A stretch of 64,000 nucleotides of DNA from Streptomyces sp. NRRL B-24484 (GCF_000717715.1 NZ_JOAI01000047.1:1-64000), one strand, 5' to 3'. Positions 1-8,603 are shown, counted from the first letter of the stretch. The notes: generated by a model from the letters alone, not told the origin. Translations and numbers: made by a program.

Positions 1-142
1 CGCGTTCGGTGGCCACGCGTACGCGGCCAACGCGCACCAGGCGAGCAAGGCGCAGCAGATCGCCGTCGCGGAGAAGGTCCTCGCGGCGCAGGGCCCGGGT
101 GCCTGGCCGGTGTGCTCCGTGAAGGCCGGCCTGAGCAAGTAG
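1..142 (+). CDS. C-terminal end of an Rpf-like transglycosylase (partial)
   Basis: The frame starting at base 2 is open from the window edge to a TAG stop at 140-142 and gives 46 residues ending in WPVCSVKAGLSK. The A-FGGHAYAA stretch, the AEKVLAAQG helix and the W-x-V-C end are typical of the last part of the resuscitation-promoting-factor/transglycosylase-like domain, which cleaves peptidoglycan during outgrowth. The family call rests on this short tail only, and the signal peptide and catalytic Glu lie outside the window. The 3' end overlaps the open convergent frame of the LuxR-type gene. Confidence 0.7.
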   Translation, partial: AFGGHAYAANAHQASKAQQIAVAEKVLAAQGPGAWPVCSVKAGLSK

Positions 143-3008
143 GGCCCCCGGCCGTCCGTACGGCCTCCGCGGCCCGGACCGGTGATCCCGGACCCGGCAC
201 CCCGCACCCCCGCACGGCCCGCTCCCCGCACCCGGGAAGCGGGCGGCCGGCGAGGACGGGGCCGAGCTGTGTCCGGGAGCGGATGCCGAGGACGGCGAAG
301 ACGTTCCGCAGGTGGTGCTCGACCGTACGCGGGCTCAGCGAGAGCTGCCGGGCGATCTCGTTGTTGGTGGCGCCGTCGGCGGCCCGCCGGGCGATGTGCG
401 CCTGCTGGGCGGTGAGGACGGTCAGGTCCCGGCACCGGGTGGCGCCGCCGTCCGCGGGCCGGTCCGACGCGGCCCCGGCGGCCCGCAGCTCACCTCTGGC
501 CTCCTCCGCCCACGGCCGGGCCCCGCACCGCTCGAAGCCGTCCAGTGCCTCCTGCAGATGGTGGCGGGCCCGTCCCGGGCGCCGTCGGCGCCGCAGCGCC
601 TTGCCGAGCAGCAGTGAGGTACGGGCGTGCTCCAGGACGGAGTCGGCCGCGGCGTGCCGGGCGAGCGCCTCCCGGTACGGGCGCAGGACGGCGTCCGCGG
701 CGCTGCCCTCCGCCTCGGCCAGCAGTGCCGCGCAGCGCAGTGCGAGTGCCCTCGCGTGCGGGCCCGCCCCGGCCGCCGCCCAGGCGCTGAACTCCCGGAC
801 CGCCGGACGGGCCTCGTCGCAGCGGCCGACCCGGACGCACACCTCGACCAGGCAGGGGACGGCCAGCAGCCGCAGCGCGAAGTGCCCCTGGGCGGGCCCG
901 GGTGCGACCAGGGCGAGCAGCCGGGCCGCCGCGCGGTCGGGCCGGTCCGCGGAGGCGTCACGGCGGGCGAGCGCCCAGGCGGTGACCGCCGCGGCGGTGG
1001 CCAGTCCGTGCGCCCCGGCCGTCCGGTCCGCCTCGGCGGCGTGCCGGGTGCAGTCCTCCGCGTCCCCGCGGACGGCGGCGGCGAGGGCCAGCACCGCGTG
1101 GTGGTGGGCCGCGGAGTTGCGTGCGTCCACCCGTTCGGCCAGGTCGAGGCCCTGCCGGGCGTGCCGTTCGGCCCGCTCGGGCAGTCCCGCGTACAGCTCG
1201 GCGAAGGCCAACCGCTGCAGCAGGTGCGGGAGGCCGGCCTCGTGGCCGCGGGCGCGTGCCAGCGCGACGGCCCGGCCGGCGAGGTCGCGGGCGGCCGGGG
1301 CGTCGCCGAGCACGGCCGCCGCCGCGAGCGCCCGGGCCAGGGCCGCAGGCCCGGTCCCCTCCCCGGACCCGGGGGCGGCGTCGGCGACCGCGCGGCGCAG
1401 TGCGGGGATGCCCCGGCTGTAGTGCAGGTCGAAGGCGGCGGCGGCGCCGCGGGCGCTGTGCAGCATCACCGCGGGGACGGCCGGGGCCTCCGGGCCGGCG
1501 GGGACGGGCAGCAGGGCGGCGGTCTCGGCGCGGCAGCCCGCCCGGTCGCCGGCCGCCCAGGCGGCCTCGGCGGCGTGCCGGCGGGCGTCGAGGGCGAGCT
1601 CCGGGTCGACGGGGGCGAGGAGGTCGGCGGCAAGGGAGAGAGTGGCCCGGGCCTGTCCGGCGGGTCCCCCGGCGAGTTCGATCATGCCGGCGGTGCGGGT
1701 GGCACGGCCGGTGGTGCGGGCGTCGGCCGGCAGGCGGCGGGCCCGGTCGAGGAGCTGCCGGGCGAGGCCGGTCCGGCCGGCGAGGCGGGCCTGTTCGGCG
1801 GCGCGCGCGTACCGGTCCGCGGCGGCGGCGGCCTGCGGGCCGAGTACGGCGGCGAGGCCGAGCAGGGCGGCGAGCTGGCCGGGCAGGGCGGTGGCCCCGG
1901 CGGTCCGGGCGGCGGCGTCCAGGGCGTCGGCGGCCGCGGGGGCGGGCGCCGTCGCGGTGGAGGCGGCGTGCCAGAGGTGCACCAGCCGCGGGCCGTCGGC
2001 CGCCGTGGCGAGGGCGAGCCGGCGGTGGGCCGCCCGGTGGTCGGAGGTCGTGGCCCGGTGGCGGATCGCGGCCGGCCAGAACGGGTCGGTGAAGCGGGGG
2101 CCGTCGGGGTGCCCGTCGACGATGCCGGCCCGTGCGGCCGCCCGGAGGAATCCCGGTTCCGTCGCGGACGGCAGCCGCGGTCGGGCCGGCCAGAGCCCGG
2201 CGGCCTCCTCGGCGAGGGCCAGGGCGAGCAGGTGGGTCCGCTCCGCCGCCGGCAGCGGGTCGAGCCGGTCGGCGTAGCGCCGGAGCAGCGGGGTCGCGGG
2301 CAGCGGCGAGGGCAGTTCCTCCCGACCGGCGAGCTGCGCCGCGGTGAGGACGGCGAGCAGGTCGGCGACCTGGCCGGGCCGGCCGTGTGCGGCCGCCAGC
2401 AGCGCCGAGAGGACGGCCGGGGCGACCGGGCCGGGGGCGGTGGCGTGCGCGAGTGCGGCGGCGGCTGCGTCCGGCAGTGGTCCGAGGTCGAGTCGGGGCA
2501 GCCCCGCGAGGTCGTCGGCCGGGGTGCGGTGGTGGGTGTCGGCCGTGAGGAGTGCGGTGGCCGGGCCGTGCGGGGCGAGTCGGCGGGCGGTCAGGCCGAG
2601 GACGGTGCGGGAGGGGGCGTCCCAGTGGTGGACGTCGTCGACGACCAGCAGCAGCGGGCGGTCCCGGGCGGCCCGCTGCAGCAGGTCGAGCAGGTGCCCG
2701 GCGCGTTCGGCGGCGGACCGGCGTCCGTCGGTCCGTGGCGTCCCCGGGGACGGGTCGGGTGCTCCGGTGCCGGCGAGCTCGGCGGTGAGGAGGGTGAGGG
2801 CCGCGTACGGCAGGTCGCGCTCGGCCGGGTGGCCGGGGGCGGCGACCACCCGCCCGCCGGCGGCCGCCGGCGCCTCGGCGGCACGGGCCGCGAGGGCGGT
2901 GCGGCCGGCGCCGGGCGGCCCGGTGAGCAGCAGGCAGCCGCCCGTCCGGGCGAGCGCGCGGGCGAGCAGGGCGTCCAGCGCCCGGAGTTCGGGTTCGCGT
3001 CCGTGCAC
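1..3008 (-). CDS. LuxR-family large ATPase regulator (LAL type), no stop inside window
   Basis: The minus-strand frame starts at GTG 3008 (residues HGREPELRALDALL) and stays open to base 1. An N-terminal AAA ATPase region carries a P-loop-like GPPGAGRTA at about residues 30-38 and a Walker B LLLVVDDVHHWD near 120-131. A long alpha-helical, TPR-like middle follows. A LuxR helix-turn-helix lies near residues 860-912 (NNEIARQLSLSPRTVEHHLR). Proteins of this LAL class are normally about 900-1000 residues and end soon after the HTH. Here no minus-strand stop in this frame (TCA, TTA or CTA on the plus strand in register) occurs between the HTH and the window edge, so the frame runs antisense through the Rpf-like gene. 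The Walker A lysine is replaced by arginine. Likely a cytoplasmic transcription activator; its ligand is unknown. Confidence 0.85.
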   Translation of the reverse strand, partial: MHGREPELRALDALLARALARTGGCLLLTGPPGAGRTALAARAAEAPAAAGGRVVAAPGHPAERDLPYAALTLLTAELAGTGAPDPSPGTPRTDGRRSAAERAGHLLDLLQRAARDRPLLLVVDDVHHWDAPSRTVLGLTARRLAPHGPATALLTADTHHRTPADDLAGLPRLDLGPLPDAAAAALAHATAPGPVAPAVLSALLAAAHGRPGQVADLLAVLTAAQLAGREELPSPLPATPLLRRYADRLDPLPAAERTHLLALALAEEAAGLWPARPRLPSATEPGFLRAAARAGIVDGHPDGPRFTDPFWPAAIRHRATTSDHRAAHRRLALATAADGPRLVHLWHAASTATAPAPAAADALDAAARTAGATALPGQLAALLGLAAVLGPQAAAAADRYARAAEQARLAGRTGLARQLLDRARRLPADARTTGRATRTAGMIELAGGPAGQARATLSLAADLLAPVDPELALDARRHAAEAAWAAGDRAGCRAETAALLPVPAGPEAPAVPAVMLHSARGAAAAFDLHYSRGIPALRRAVADAAPGSGEGTGPAALARALAAAAVLGDAPAARDLAGRAVALARARGHEAGLPHLLQRLAFAELYAGLPERAERHARQGLDLAERVDARNSAAHHHAVLALAAAVRGDAEDCTRHAAEADRTAGAHGLATAAAVTAWALARRDASADRPDRAAARLLALVAPGPAQGHFALRLLAVPCLVEVCVRVGRCDEARPAVREFSAWAAAGAGPHARALALRCAALLAEAEGSAADAVLRPYREALARHAAADSVLEHARTSLLLGKALRRRRRPGRARHHLQEALDGFERCGARPWAEEARGELRAAGAASDRPADGGATRCRDLTVLTAQQAHIARRAADGATNNEIARQLSLSPRTVEHHLRNVFAVLGIRSRTQLGPVLAGRPLPGCGERAVRGCGVPGPGSPVRAAEAVRTAGGPTCSGRPSRSTPARHPGPAPRGPSPRRRSAAPCSPGARWPRTRGHRT

Positions 3009-3262
3009 GGGCTGCCTCTCCGGGCCGGCGGTCGGTCGGTGCGTGGCCCAGCGCAGCAGAACGGTCGTGTGCGGTCCAGACGGTGAGGCGGAGGCTGTCG
3101 GGCTGCCCAGTGGCCCGGGGGTGCGGCTGGGCAGGTGCACAAGGCCGCGTCCGGTTGCGGGCGCCGGTGGTTTCACCGATTCGCGGCGGGGCCGGGGCTG
3201 TCCAGACTGTGGCCGCCCTGACGTCCGGTCAGGGTTCCCCCACCCAAACCCTGGAGGTAGGG

Positions 3263-3934
3263 ATGCGCCGGATTCTCGGCTCCCTGTTCCTGTGCCTGGC
3301 GGCCGTCACCGCGTTCGTGGTGCCGTCCGGGGCGGCCCATGCGGCCGGCCACCGCCCGGTGATCTTCGTGCACGGCTACACCGGCAGTGCGTCCAACTGG
3401 ACGACCGCGCTCTCGGTGTTCACGGCGGGCGGCTACGGCTCCTCCGAGCTGTACACCTTCGAGTACGACTGGAACCAGTCGAACCAGACCAGTGCCGCGC
3501 AGCTCGCGGCCTACGTCGACCAGGTGCGGGCGAAGACCGGTGCCACCCAGGTCGACCTGGTCAACCACTCGATGGGCGGGCTGGTCACCCGGTGGTACGT
3601 GAAGCAGCTCGGCGGTCACACCAAGGTCGCGCACTGGGCCTCGCTGGCCGGCGCCAACCACGGCACCACCTACGCCGCGAACTGCATCGTCTACCCGTCC
3701 TGCCAGGAGATGTACCCGGGCTCGTCCTTCCTCGCCACGCTCAACAGCGGTGACGAGACGCCCGGCAGCACGGCGTACCGCACCTGGTACTCGCCCTGCG
3801 ACGGCGTGATCATCCCGTACACCAGCACCGCGGTCGGCGGCGCCACCAACACCCTGGTCGCCTGCCAGACCCACATCGGCTTCCTGACCGACCTGACGGT
3901 GCTGGCACAGGTGCGCGGGTTCGTCTCGGCCTGA
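3263..3934 (+). CDS. Secreted triacylglycerol lipase / esterase (lipase class 2 type)
   Basis: The 223-residue protein starts at ATG 3263 behind GGAGGT; upstream in-frame starts lack a signal peptide and a Shine-Dalgarno. Residues 1-28 are a signal peptide (MRR, hydrophobic core, AHA-A cleavage). The alpha/beta-hydrolase core shows the FVHGYTG oxyanion stretch at 35-41, the nucleophile Ser103 in NHSMGG, and likely acid Asp180 and His204 (QTHIG). Streptomyces relatives usually have A or G before HSMGG; here it is Asn. Four Cys in the second half probably form disulfides. It should be exported and hydrolyse ester lipids. Transcribed alone, with a hairpin downstream. Confidence 0.88.
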   Translation: MRRILGSLFLCLAAVTAFVVPSGAAHAAGHRPVIFVHGYTGSASNWTTALSVFTAGGYGSSELYTFEYDWNQSNQTSAAQLAAYVDQVRAKTGATQVDLVNHSMGGLVTRWYVKQLGGHTKVAHWASLAGANHGTTYAANCIVYPSCQEMYPGSSFLATLNSGDETPGSTAYRTWYSPCDGVIIPYTSTAVGGATNTLVACQTHIGFLTDLTVLAQVRGFVSA

Positions 3935-3954
3935 CCCGCGCGCAGCACCTCCCG

Positions 3955-3996
3955 CCCCTCCGGGTGCCGCGGCGCCGGCCACGGCACCCGGAGGGG
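3955..3996 (+). terminator. Rho-independent-type hairpin after lipase
   Basis: A perfect 15-bp inverted repeat (3955-3969 with 3982-3996) encloses a 12-base loop just after the lipase stop. There is no U-tract, as is usual in high-GC actinomycetes. Confidence 0.7.
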
Positions 3997-4042
3997 TGCG
4001 CCGCGCCGTCCGGATGCGGGGCGGTGCGACGGGTACAAGGGA

Positions 4043-5275
4043 GTGATGCGCGATCTGTGGACCCGGACCAGGAGTGCCGTCCGACGGTGGATCAAGGACC
4101 CGACCGTCGCCCTGTACCTGCGGGCGACGGTCGCCGCCACGCTCGCCTACGCCGTCGCCGTCCAGCTCAGCGCCGAGCCGGCCCCGCTCACCGCGCCGCT
4201 GACGGCGCTGCTGGTCGTCCAGGTCACCGTGTACTCGACGCTCAAGACGAGCATCCGCCGGGTCAACTCGGTGATCGTCGGCGTGCTGATCGCGATCGGC
4301 TTCAGTGCCGTGGTCGGCCTCTCCTGGTGGAGCCTGGGGCTGATCATCCTGGCCTCGCTGGTGGTCGGGCACTTCGTCCGGGTCGACGAGTTCGTCAACG
4401 AGGTCGCGATCAGCGCCATGCTGGTGCTCGGCGTCACCCGGCTCGCCTCGCAGGCCTGGGACCGCGTCCTGGAGACCCTGATCGGCGCCGGCGTCGGACT
4501 CGCCTTCAACGTCGTCTTCGCGCCCCCGGTCTGGGTCGACACCGCCGGCGAGTCCATCGAGGACCTCGCCCGCCGCGCCCGCCAACTGCTGCTGGAGATC
4601 GCCGAGGAGCTCGGCGGACCGGCACCGGTCGAGCAGGCGGCCGCCCGGCTGCACGAGGCCCGTCGGCTGGACCAGGCCATCGCCGACGTCGACGCCGCGC
4701 TGCGCCAGGCCGAGGACAGCCTGCGGCTCAACCCGCGGGTCAGCGAGGGCCTGCTCTCGCGGATCGTGCTCCGCACCGGCCTGGACACGCTGGAGATCTG
4801 CGTGGTCGTCATCCGGGTGCTCACCCGCTCGCTCACCGACCTGGCCAAGCGCCGCAACGGCGACGAGCGGCTCTTCCCCTCCGACGTCACCGTCTCGCTG
4901 GGCGAGCTGCTGGAGCACGTCGGCGGCGCCCTGGTGAGCTTCGCCGTGCTGGTCACCACCCAGGTCAGCCGCAGCGCCGAGGAGGCCGAGGACCGCCTCG
5001 CCGCCGAGCTCGCCGCCGCCTGGGCCGTCCGCGAGAACGTGGCGCACCAGCTGCTGCGCCACGTCCAGGAGGACCCGGAGGCCTGGCAGCTGTACGGGTC
5101 GGTGCTCGCCGAGATCGACCGGATGCTCGACGAGCTCGCCCTGGAGCACCGCTCGCGCCGCCTGATGGAGGAGCTCGACCGGGCGTCGATGGCCAACGCC
5201 GAACGGCTGGACCGGCTCGGCCGGTTCGCGGGGCTGCGCCGACTCGCCCGCGGCGAGCGCCGCCGGAAGGCCTGA
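4043..5275 (+). CDS. FUSC / aromatic-acid-exporter-type membrane protein
   Basis: The protein is about 410 residues, starting at GTG 4043 or ATG 4046 (MRDLWTRTRSAVRRW). After a basic N-terminus there is a cluster of hydrophobic helices over about residues 25-170, including LTALLVVQVTVYSTLKTS and VNSVIVGVLIAIGF. This is the FUSC-like membrane half. A long charged, mostly helical cytoplasmic half follows (residues 175-410; EDLARRARQLLLEIAEELGG and several coiled-coil-like stretches). The family includes small-molecule and aromatic acid efflux proteins, but no substrate can be inferred here. It stands alone between the lipase terminator and the chitinase promoter. Confidence 0.8.
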   Translation: MMRDLWTRTRSAVRRWIKDPTVALYLRATVAATLAYAVAVQLSAEPAPLTAPLTALLVVQVTVYSTLKTSIRRVNSVIVGVLIAIGFSAVVGLSWWSLGLIILASLVVGHFVRVDEFVNEVAISAMLVLGVTRLASQAWDRVLETLIGAGVGLAFNVVFAPPVWVDTAGESIEDLARRARQLLLEIAEELGGPAPVEQAAARLHEARRLDQAIADVDAALRQAEDSLRLNPRVSEGLLSRIVLRTGLDTLEICVVVIRVLTRSLTDLAKRRNGDERLFPSDVTVSLGELLEHVGGALVSFAVLVTTQVSRSAEEAEDRLAAELAAAWAVRENVAHQLLRHVQEDPEAWQLYGSVLAEIDRMLDELALEHRSRRLMEELDRASMANAERLDRLGRFAGLRRLARGERRRKA

Positions 5276-5387
5276 GCCGGCCGGCGCGGCCGGCCCGCGA
5301 GCCCCCGTCCGGAAGGGCCCGGCGGGCCGCGCCGCGCGCCTTGAGGATTTCTTAGGGTTCCCTTGAACCTGCCTACAGCACGCCTTC

Positions 5388-5406
5388 TTGACAGGTATAG
5401 ACCAGT
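5388..5406 (+). promoter_or_regulatory. DasR-like operator (dre) with overlapping TTGACA
   Basis: Bases 5391-5406 read ACAGGTATAGACCAGT, matching 14 of 16 positions of the dre element (A-S-TGGTCTAGACCA-S-T) bound by DasR, the GlcNAc-responsive GntR repressor of Streptomyces chitin genes. A TTGACA hexamer at 5388-5393 overlaps it, about 150 bases before the chitinase start. I see no convincing -10 element 17-18 bases downstream. The regulator is inferred, not shown. Confidence 0.6.
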
Positions 5407-5538
5407 TTGGTTGAGTCCTCGTCAACCCCGCAACGGCGGCCCGGCACCCCTTTCTTCCGACGGTGTCCGCAGGCCCGCGTGCGCGGTCCCCTCCGTCCTC
5501 GATCCCGTGCGGCCCCCACCGCACCAAGGGGTGATCAC

Positions 5539-6654
5539 GTGTCAGTGAAGCACCGTCTCCCGGCCAAGCGCCGGTTCATCGCGGCCGCCGCCGCCGGCGC
5601 CGCCGCGATAGGCCTCGCGGTCCTCATTCCCACCTCCGCCTCGGCCGGCACCTGTGCCTCGGCGTGGAACTCCTCCTCCGTCTACACCGGGGGCATGTCC
5701 GCCTCCTACAGCGGCCACAACTGGACCGCCAAGTGGTGGACCCAGAACGAGACCCCCGGCGGCGCCTCCGGCGTCTGGGCCGACAACGGCGTCTGCGGCG
5801 GCGGTGGCGGCTCCACCCCGACCCCGACCGGCGGCGGCAGCTGCGACTACCCGGCCTGGGTGGCCGGCCGCACCTACACCACCGGCACGGTCGTCAAGTA
5901 CTCGAACGGCAACCTGTATCGCGCCACCCACGACAACCCGGGCTACGACCCGACGATCTCCACCTGGTACTGGGAGCCGTACAACTGCTCCGGCGGCGGC
6001 AGCACGCCGACCCCGACCCAGACCTCGAACCCGGGCGGATTCCCGGTCAGCGAGGCGCAGTTCAACCAGATGTTCCCGAACCGGAACTCCTTCTACACCT
6101 ACGCCGGCCTGAAGGCCGCGCTGAGCGCCTACCCGGCGTTCGCCAACACCGGCAGCGACACGGTGAAGAAGCAGGAGGCCGCGGCCTTCCTCGCCAACGT
6201 CAGCCACGAGACCGGCGGCCTGGTGTACGTGGTCGAACAGAACACCGCCAACTACCCGCACTACTGCGACTCCTCGCAGTCCTACGGCTGCCCGGCCGGC
6301 CAGGCCGCCTACTACGGCCGCGGCCCGATCCAGCTCAGCTGGAACTTCAACTACAAGGCGGCCGGCGACGCCCTCGGCATCGACCTGCTGCACAACCCCA
6401 ACCTGGTGCAGACCGACTCCGCCGTCGCGTGGAAGACCGGCCTCTGGTACTGGAACACCCAGTCCGGCCCCGGCACCATGACCCCGCACAACGCGATGGT
6501 GAACGGCGCCGGCTTCGGCGAGACCATCCGCAGCATCAACGGCAGCCTGGAGTGCAACGGCGGCAACCCGGCCCAGGTGCAGAGCCGGATCAACGCCTAC
6601 CAGAGCTTCACCCAGATCCTCGGCACCGTCCCGGGGAACAACCTGAGCTGCTGA
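5539..6654 (+). CDS. Secreted GH19 chitinase with two chitin-binding domains
   Basis: The 371-residue protein starts at GTG 5539 (MSVKHRLPAKRRF), with an AAGGGG Shine-Dalgarno-like stretch upstream. Residues 1-36 are a signal peptide ending in SASA. Two CBM5/12-type chitin-binding modules follow (about 38-86 and 102-150, each with paired Cys and several Trp), joined by Gly/Ser and Thr/Pro linkers. The GH19 domain spans about 168-371, with catalytic Glu224 in SHETGG and Glu233 in VVEQN, in the spacing seen in streptomycete ChiC-type enzymes. It hydrolyses chitin extracellularly with inversion. Two CBMs before the GH19 domain is one more than in the best-known ChiC layout. The upstream dre-like site fits GlcNAc control. 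Confidence 0.93.
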   Translation: MSVKHRLPAKRRFIAAAAAGAAAIGLAVLIPTSASAGTCASAWNSSSVYTGGMSASYSGHNWTAKWWTQNETPGGASGVWADNGVCGGGGGSTPTPTGGGSCDYPAWVAGRTYTTGTVVKYSNGNLYRATHDNPGYDPTISTWYWEPYNCSGGGSTPTPTQTSNPGGFPVSEAQFNQMFPNRNSFYTYAGLKAALSAYPAFANTGSDTVKKQEAAAFLANVSHETGGLVYVVEQNTANYPHYCDSSQSYGCPAGQAAYYGRGPIQLSWNFNYKAAGDALGIDLLHNPNLVQTDSAVAWKTGLWYWNTQSGPGTMTPHNAMVNGAGFGETIRSINGSLECNGGNPAQVQSRINAYQSFTQILGTVPGNNLSC

Positions 6655-6675
6655 TCCGCAGCCGCGCACGACGGC

Positions 6676-6701
6676 GGGCGGGGGCCGAACGGCCCCCGCC
6701 C
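6676..6701. terminator. Bidirectional hairpin between convergent genes
   Basis: A perfect 11-bp stem (6676-6686 with 6691-6701) with a GAAC tetraloop sits between the chitinase stop and the stop of the minus-strand permease, placed to end both transcripts. Confidence 0.75.
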
Positions 6702-6718
6702 GTCCGCACGTCCGGCGG

Positions 6719-7501
6719 TCAGCGCCGCACGCCGCCGCTGAACAGCGAGCGCGACCAGAGGTAGCCGATCACGGTGATCCCCGCGCACCAGGCGAGCGCG
6801 ATCCAGCCGCTGCTGCCGATCGCCGAACCGGAGAGCAGACCGCGGAGCGTCTCGGTCATCGGCGTGAACGGCTGGTTCTCGGCGAACCAGCGCAGACCCG
6901 GCGACATCGAGTCGGCCGGCACGAACGCGGAGCCGAGGAACGGCAGGAACTGCACCAGCAGCGGCTTGTTGCTCGCGGACTCGACGGTCTTGGAGAGCAG
7001 GCCGAGCGCCGCCGACAGCCAGGTCACCGCGAAGACGATCGCCGTGAGGAGGCCCGCCGCGGCCAGCCACTCCAGCGGGGTCGCCGCGGACCGGAAGCCC
7101 AGCGCGAGGGCCACGCCGACGACCAGGACGGCGCAGACCATCGTCTGGACGACGCTGCCGAGGACGTGGCCCGTCATGAACGAGGACCGCGTGATGTCCA
7201 TGGTGCGGAAGCGGTTGATGATGCCCTCGGTCATGTCCGAGCAGATCGCGATCGAGGTGGACATCGAGCCGGCCGCCACCCCCATGACCACGATGCCGGG
7301 GGTGAGGTAGTCCAGGTACGCGTCCCGGCCGCCGCCCATGCCCGCGCCGATCGAGTCGCCGAAGGCGTAGACGAAGAGCAGCAGCATCAGGATCGGCGTC
7401 ATGGCGCTGCCGAACCCGACGGCCGGATAGCGGACCGCGTGCTTCAGGTTGCGCCGGAGCATGGTCGCCGAGTCGTTCACGGCGTGGGCGAGCGAACTCA
7501 T
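6719..7501 (-). CDS. DrrB-type ABC-2 exporter permease
   Basis: The 260-residue protein starts at ATG 7501, overlapping the ATPase stop as ATGA, so it is probably translationally coupled. It has six hydrophobic segments, including PILMLLLFVYAFGDSIG near residues 35-52 and several in the C-terminal half. The charged stretch MTEGIINRFRTMDITRSSF is the conserved loop of the ABC-2/DrrB permease family. These permeases form exporters with DrrA-type ATPases that expel antibiotics, lipids or other hydrophobic molecules. The substrate is unknown. Confidence 0.88.
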   Translation of the reverse strand: MSSLAHAVNDSATMLRRNLKHAVRYPAVGFGSAMTPILMLLLFVYAFGDSIGAGMGGGRDAYLDYLTPGIVVMGVAAGSMSTSIAICSDMTEGIINRFRTMDITRSSFMTGHVLGSVVQTMVCAVLVVGVALALGFRSAATPLEWLAAAGLLTAIVFAVTWLSAALGLLSKTVESASNKPLLVQFLPFLGSAFVPADSMSPGLRWFAENQPFTPMTETLRGLLSGSAIGSSGWIALAWCAGITVIGYLWSRSLFSGGVRR

Positions 7502-8517
7502 CGCAGGGTCTCCTCGGCGTCGGGCGGGGTGGCGGTGGCGGTGGCGGCGGTGCGACCGCCGGTCAGGGCGAGGAACACGTCGTCCAGGTCGGGGGTGTGC
7601 ACGGACAGGTCGGCCGTCCGGATGCCCGCCGCGTCGAGCCGGTCGAGCAGGGTGCGCAGGGCGTCGATGCCGCCGTCGCCGGCCACCCGCAGGGCGAGGC
7701 CCTCGTCGTCCCGGGCCGCTCCGGGCAGGGCCGCGGAGGCACGGGCGTGCTCGGCGGGGTCGGTGAAGCGCAGCCGGACGTGGCTGCCGGGGATCCGTGC
7801 CTTGAGCTCGTCGGCGGTGCCCTCGGCGACGATCCGGCCGCCGTCGAGCACGGCGATCCGGTCGGCCAGCTGGTCGGCCTCCTCCAGGTACTGGGTGGTG
7901 AGGAAGACGGTGGTGCCGCCCGCGACCAGCGCGCGCACCGTCTCCCACATGGTGCGGCGGCTGCGCGGGTCGAGCCCGGTCGTCGGCTCGTCCAGGAAGA
8001 TCACCCGGGGGTCGCCGACCAGCGTCATGGCGAGGTCGAGCCGGCGCCGCATGCCGCCGGAGAAGGCGGCGGCGCGCTGCTGCGCGACGTCCGCGATGTC
8101 GAAGCGCTCCAGCAACTCCCTGGTGCGGGCGCGCCCTTCGCGTCGGCCGAGACGCAGCAGGTCGGCCATGAGGAGCAGGTTCTCCTCGGCGGTGAGCAGG
8201 TTGTCGAGTGCGGCGAACTGCCCGGTGACGCCGATCGCGGCGCGCACGCCGGCGGGCGAGCCGGCGACGTCGTGGCCCGCCACCCGGGCCGTGCCGCCGT
8301 CGGCGGCGACGAGGGTGGAGAGGATCTGCACGGTGGTGGTCTTGCCGGCGCCGTTCGGCCCGAGCAGGGCGAACACCGATCCGGCCGGGATGTGCAGGTC
8401 GATCCCGTCGAGGACGGTCTTTCCGCCGTAGGACTTGCGCAGGCCGGTGGCGGTGACGGCGGCGGGCGGCCGCGGATCACCGTCCGTCCTGGGCGCGGGC
8501 ATGACAAATGAAGGCAT
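7498..8517 (-). CDS. DrrA-type ABC exporter ATP-binding protein
   Basis: The 339-residue cytoplasmic ATPase starts at ATG 8517; ATG 8502 is a possible alternative. It carries Walker A GPNGAGKTT at about 53-61, Q-loop TGQFAALD, signature FSGGMRRRLDLAM, Walker B VIFLDEPTTGLDPRS and the H-loop region TTVFLTTQYLEEAD (Gln-Tyr where His is usual, as in DrrA). The C-terminal domain of about 100 residues with DLDDVFLALTG is typical of the daunorubicin-resistance ATPase family. It is the third gene of the operon RHH regulator, DUF4097 protein, ATPase, permease. Confidence 0.92.
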   Translation of the reverse strand: MPSFVMPAPRTDGDPRPPAAVTATGLRKSYGGKTVLDGIDLHIPAGSVFALLGPNGAGKTTTVQILSTLVAADGGTARVAGHDVAGSPAGVRAAIGVTGQFAALDNLLTAEENLLLMADLLRLGRREGRARTRELLERFDIADVAQQRAAAFSGGMRRRLDLAMTLVGDPRVIFLDEPTTGLDPRSRRTMWETVRALVAGGTTVFLTTQYLEEADQLADRIAVLDGGRIVAEGTADELKARIPGSHVRLRFTDPAEHARASAALPGAARDDEGLALRVAGDGGIDALRTLLDRLDAAGIRTADLSVHTPDLDDVFLALTGGRTAATATATPPDAEETLR

Positions 8518-8556
8518 GGAGCCCTCCCGTTCGAAGGCTGGGGTGACGGTGGGTCG

Positions 8557-8595
8557 GGGCGGTCGTGCAGGGCGGTCGTGCGGGGCGGTGGTACG
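8557..8595. repeat. Three tandem 13-bp repeats
   Basis: Three head-to-tail 13-base units of the pattern GGGCGGTCGTGCR (8557-8569, 8570-8582 and a diverged copy 8583-8595) fill the 86-base gap between the DUF4097 stop and the ATPase start. They may be neutral slippage or affect message processing between the two cistrons. Confidence 0.6.
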
Positions 8596-8603
8596 GCGTG
8601 GGC

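Noticed and set aside
627..3086. Plus-strand frame of about 820 codons opposite the LuxR-type regulator
   Set aside because: Gly/Arg-rich sequence with no motif; the minus strand encodes ATPase and HTH motifs.
3173..5527. Long minus-strand frame opposite the lipase and FUSC genes
   Set aside because: It reads through the terminator and the recognised plus-strand genes, with low-complexity Gly/Asp/Gln-rich sequence and no family features.
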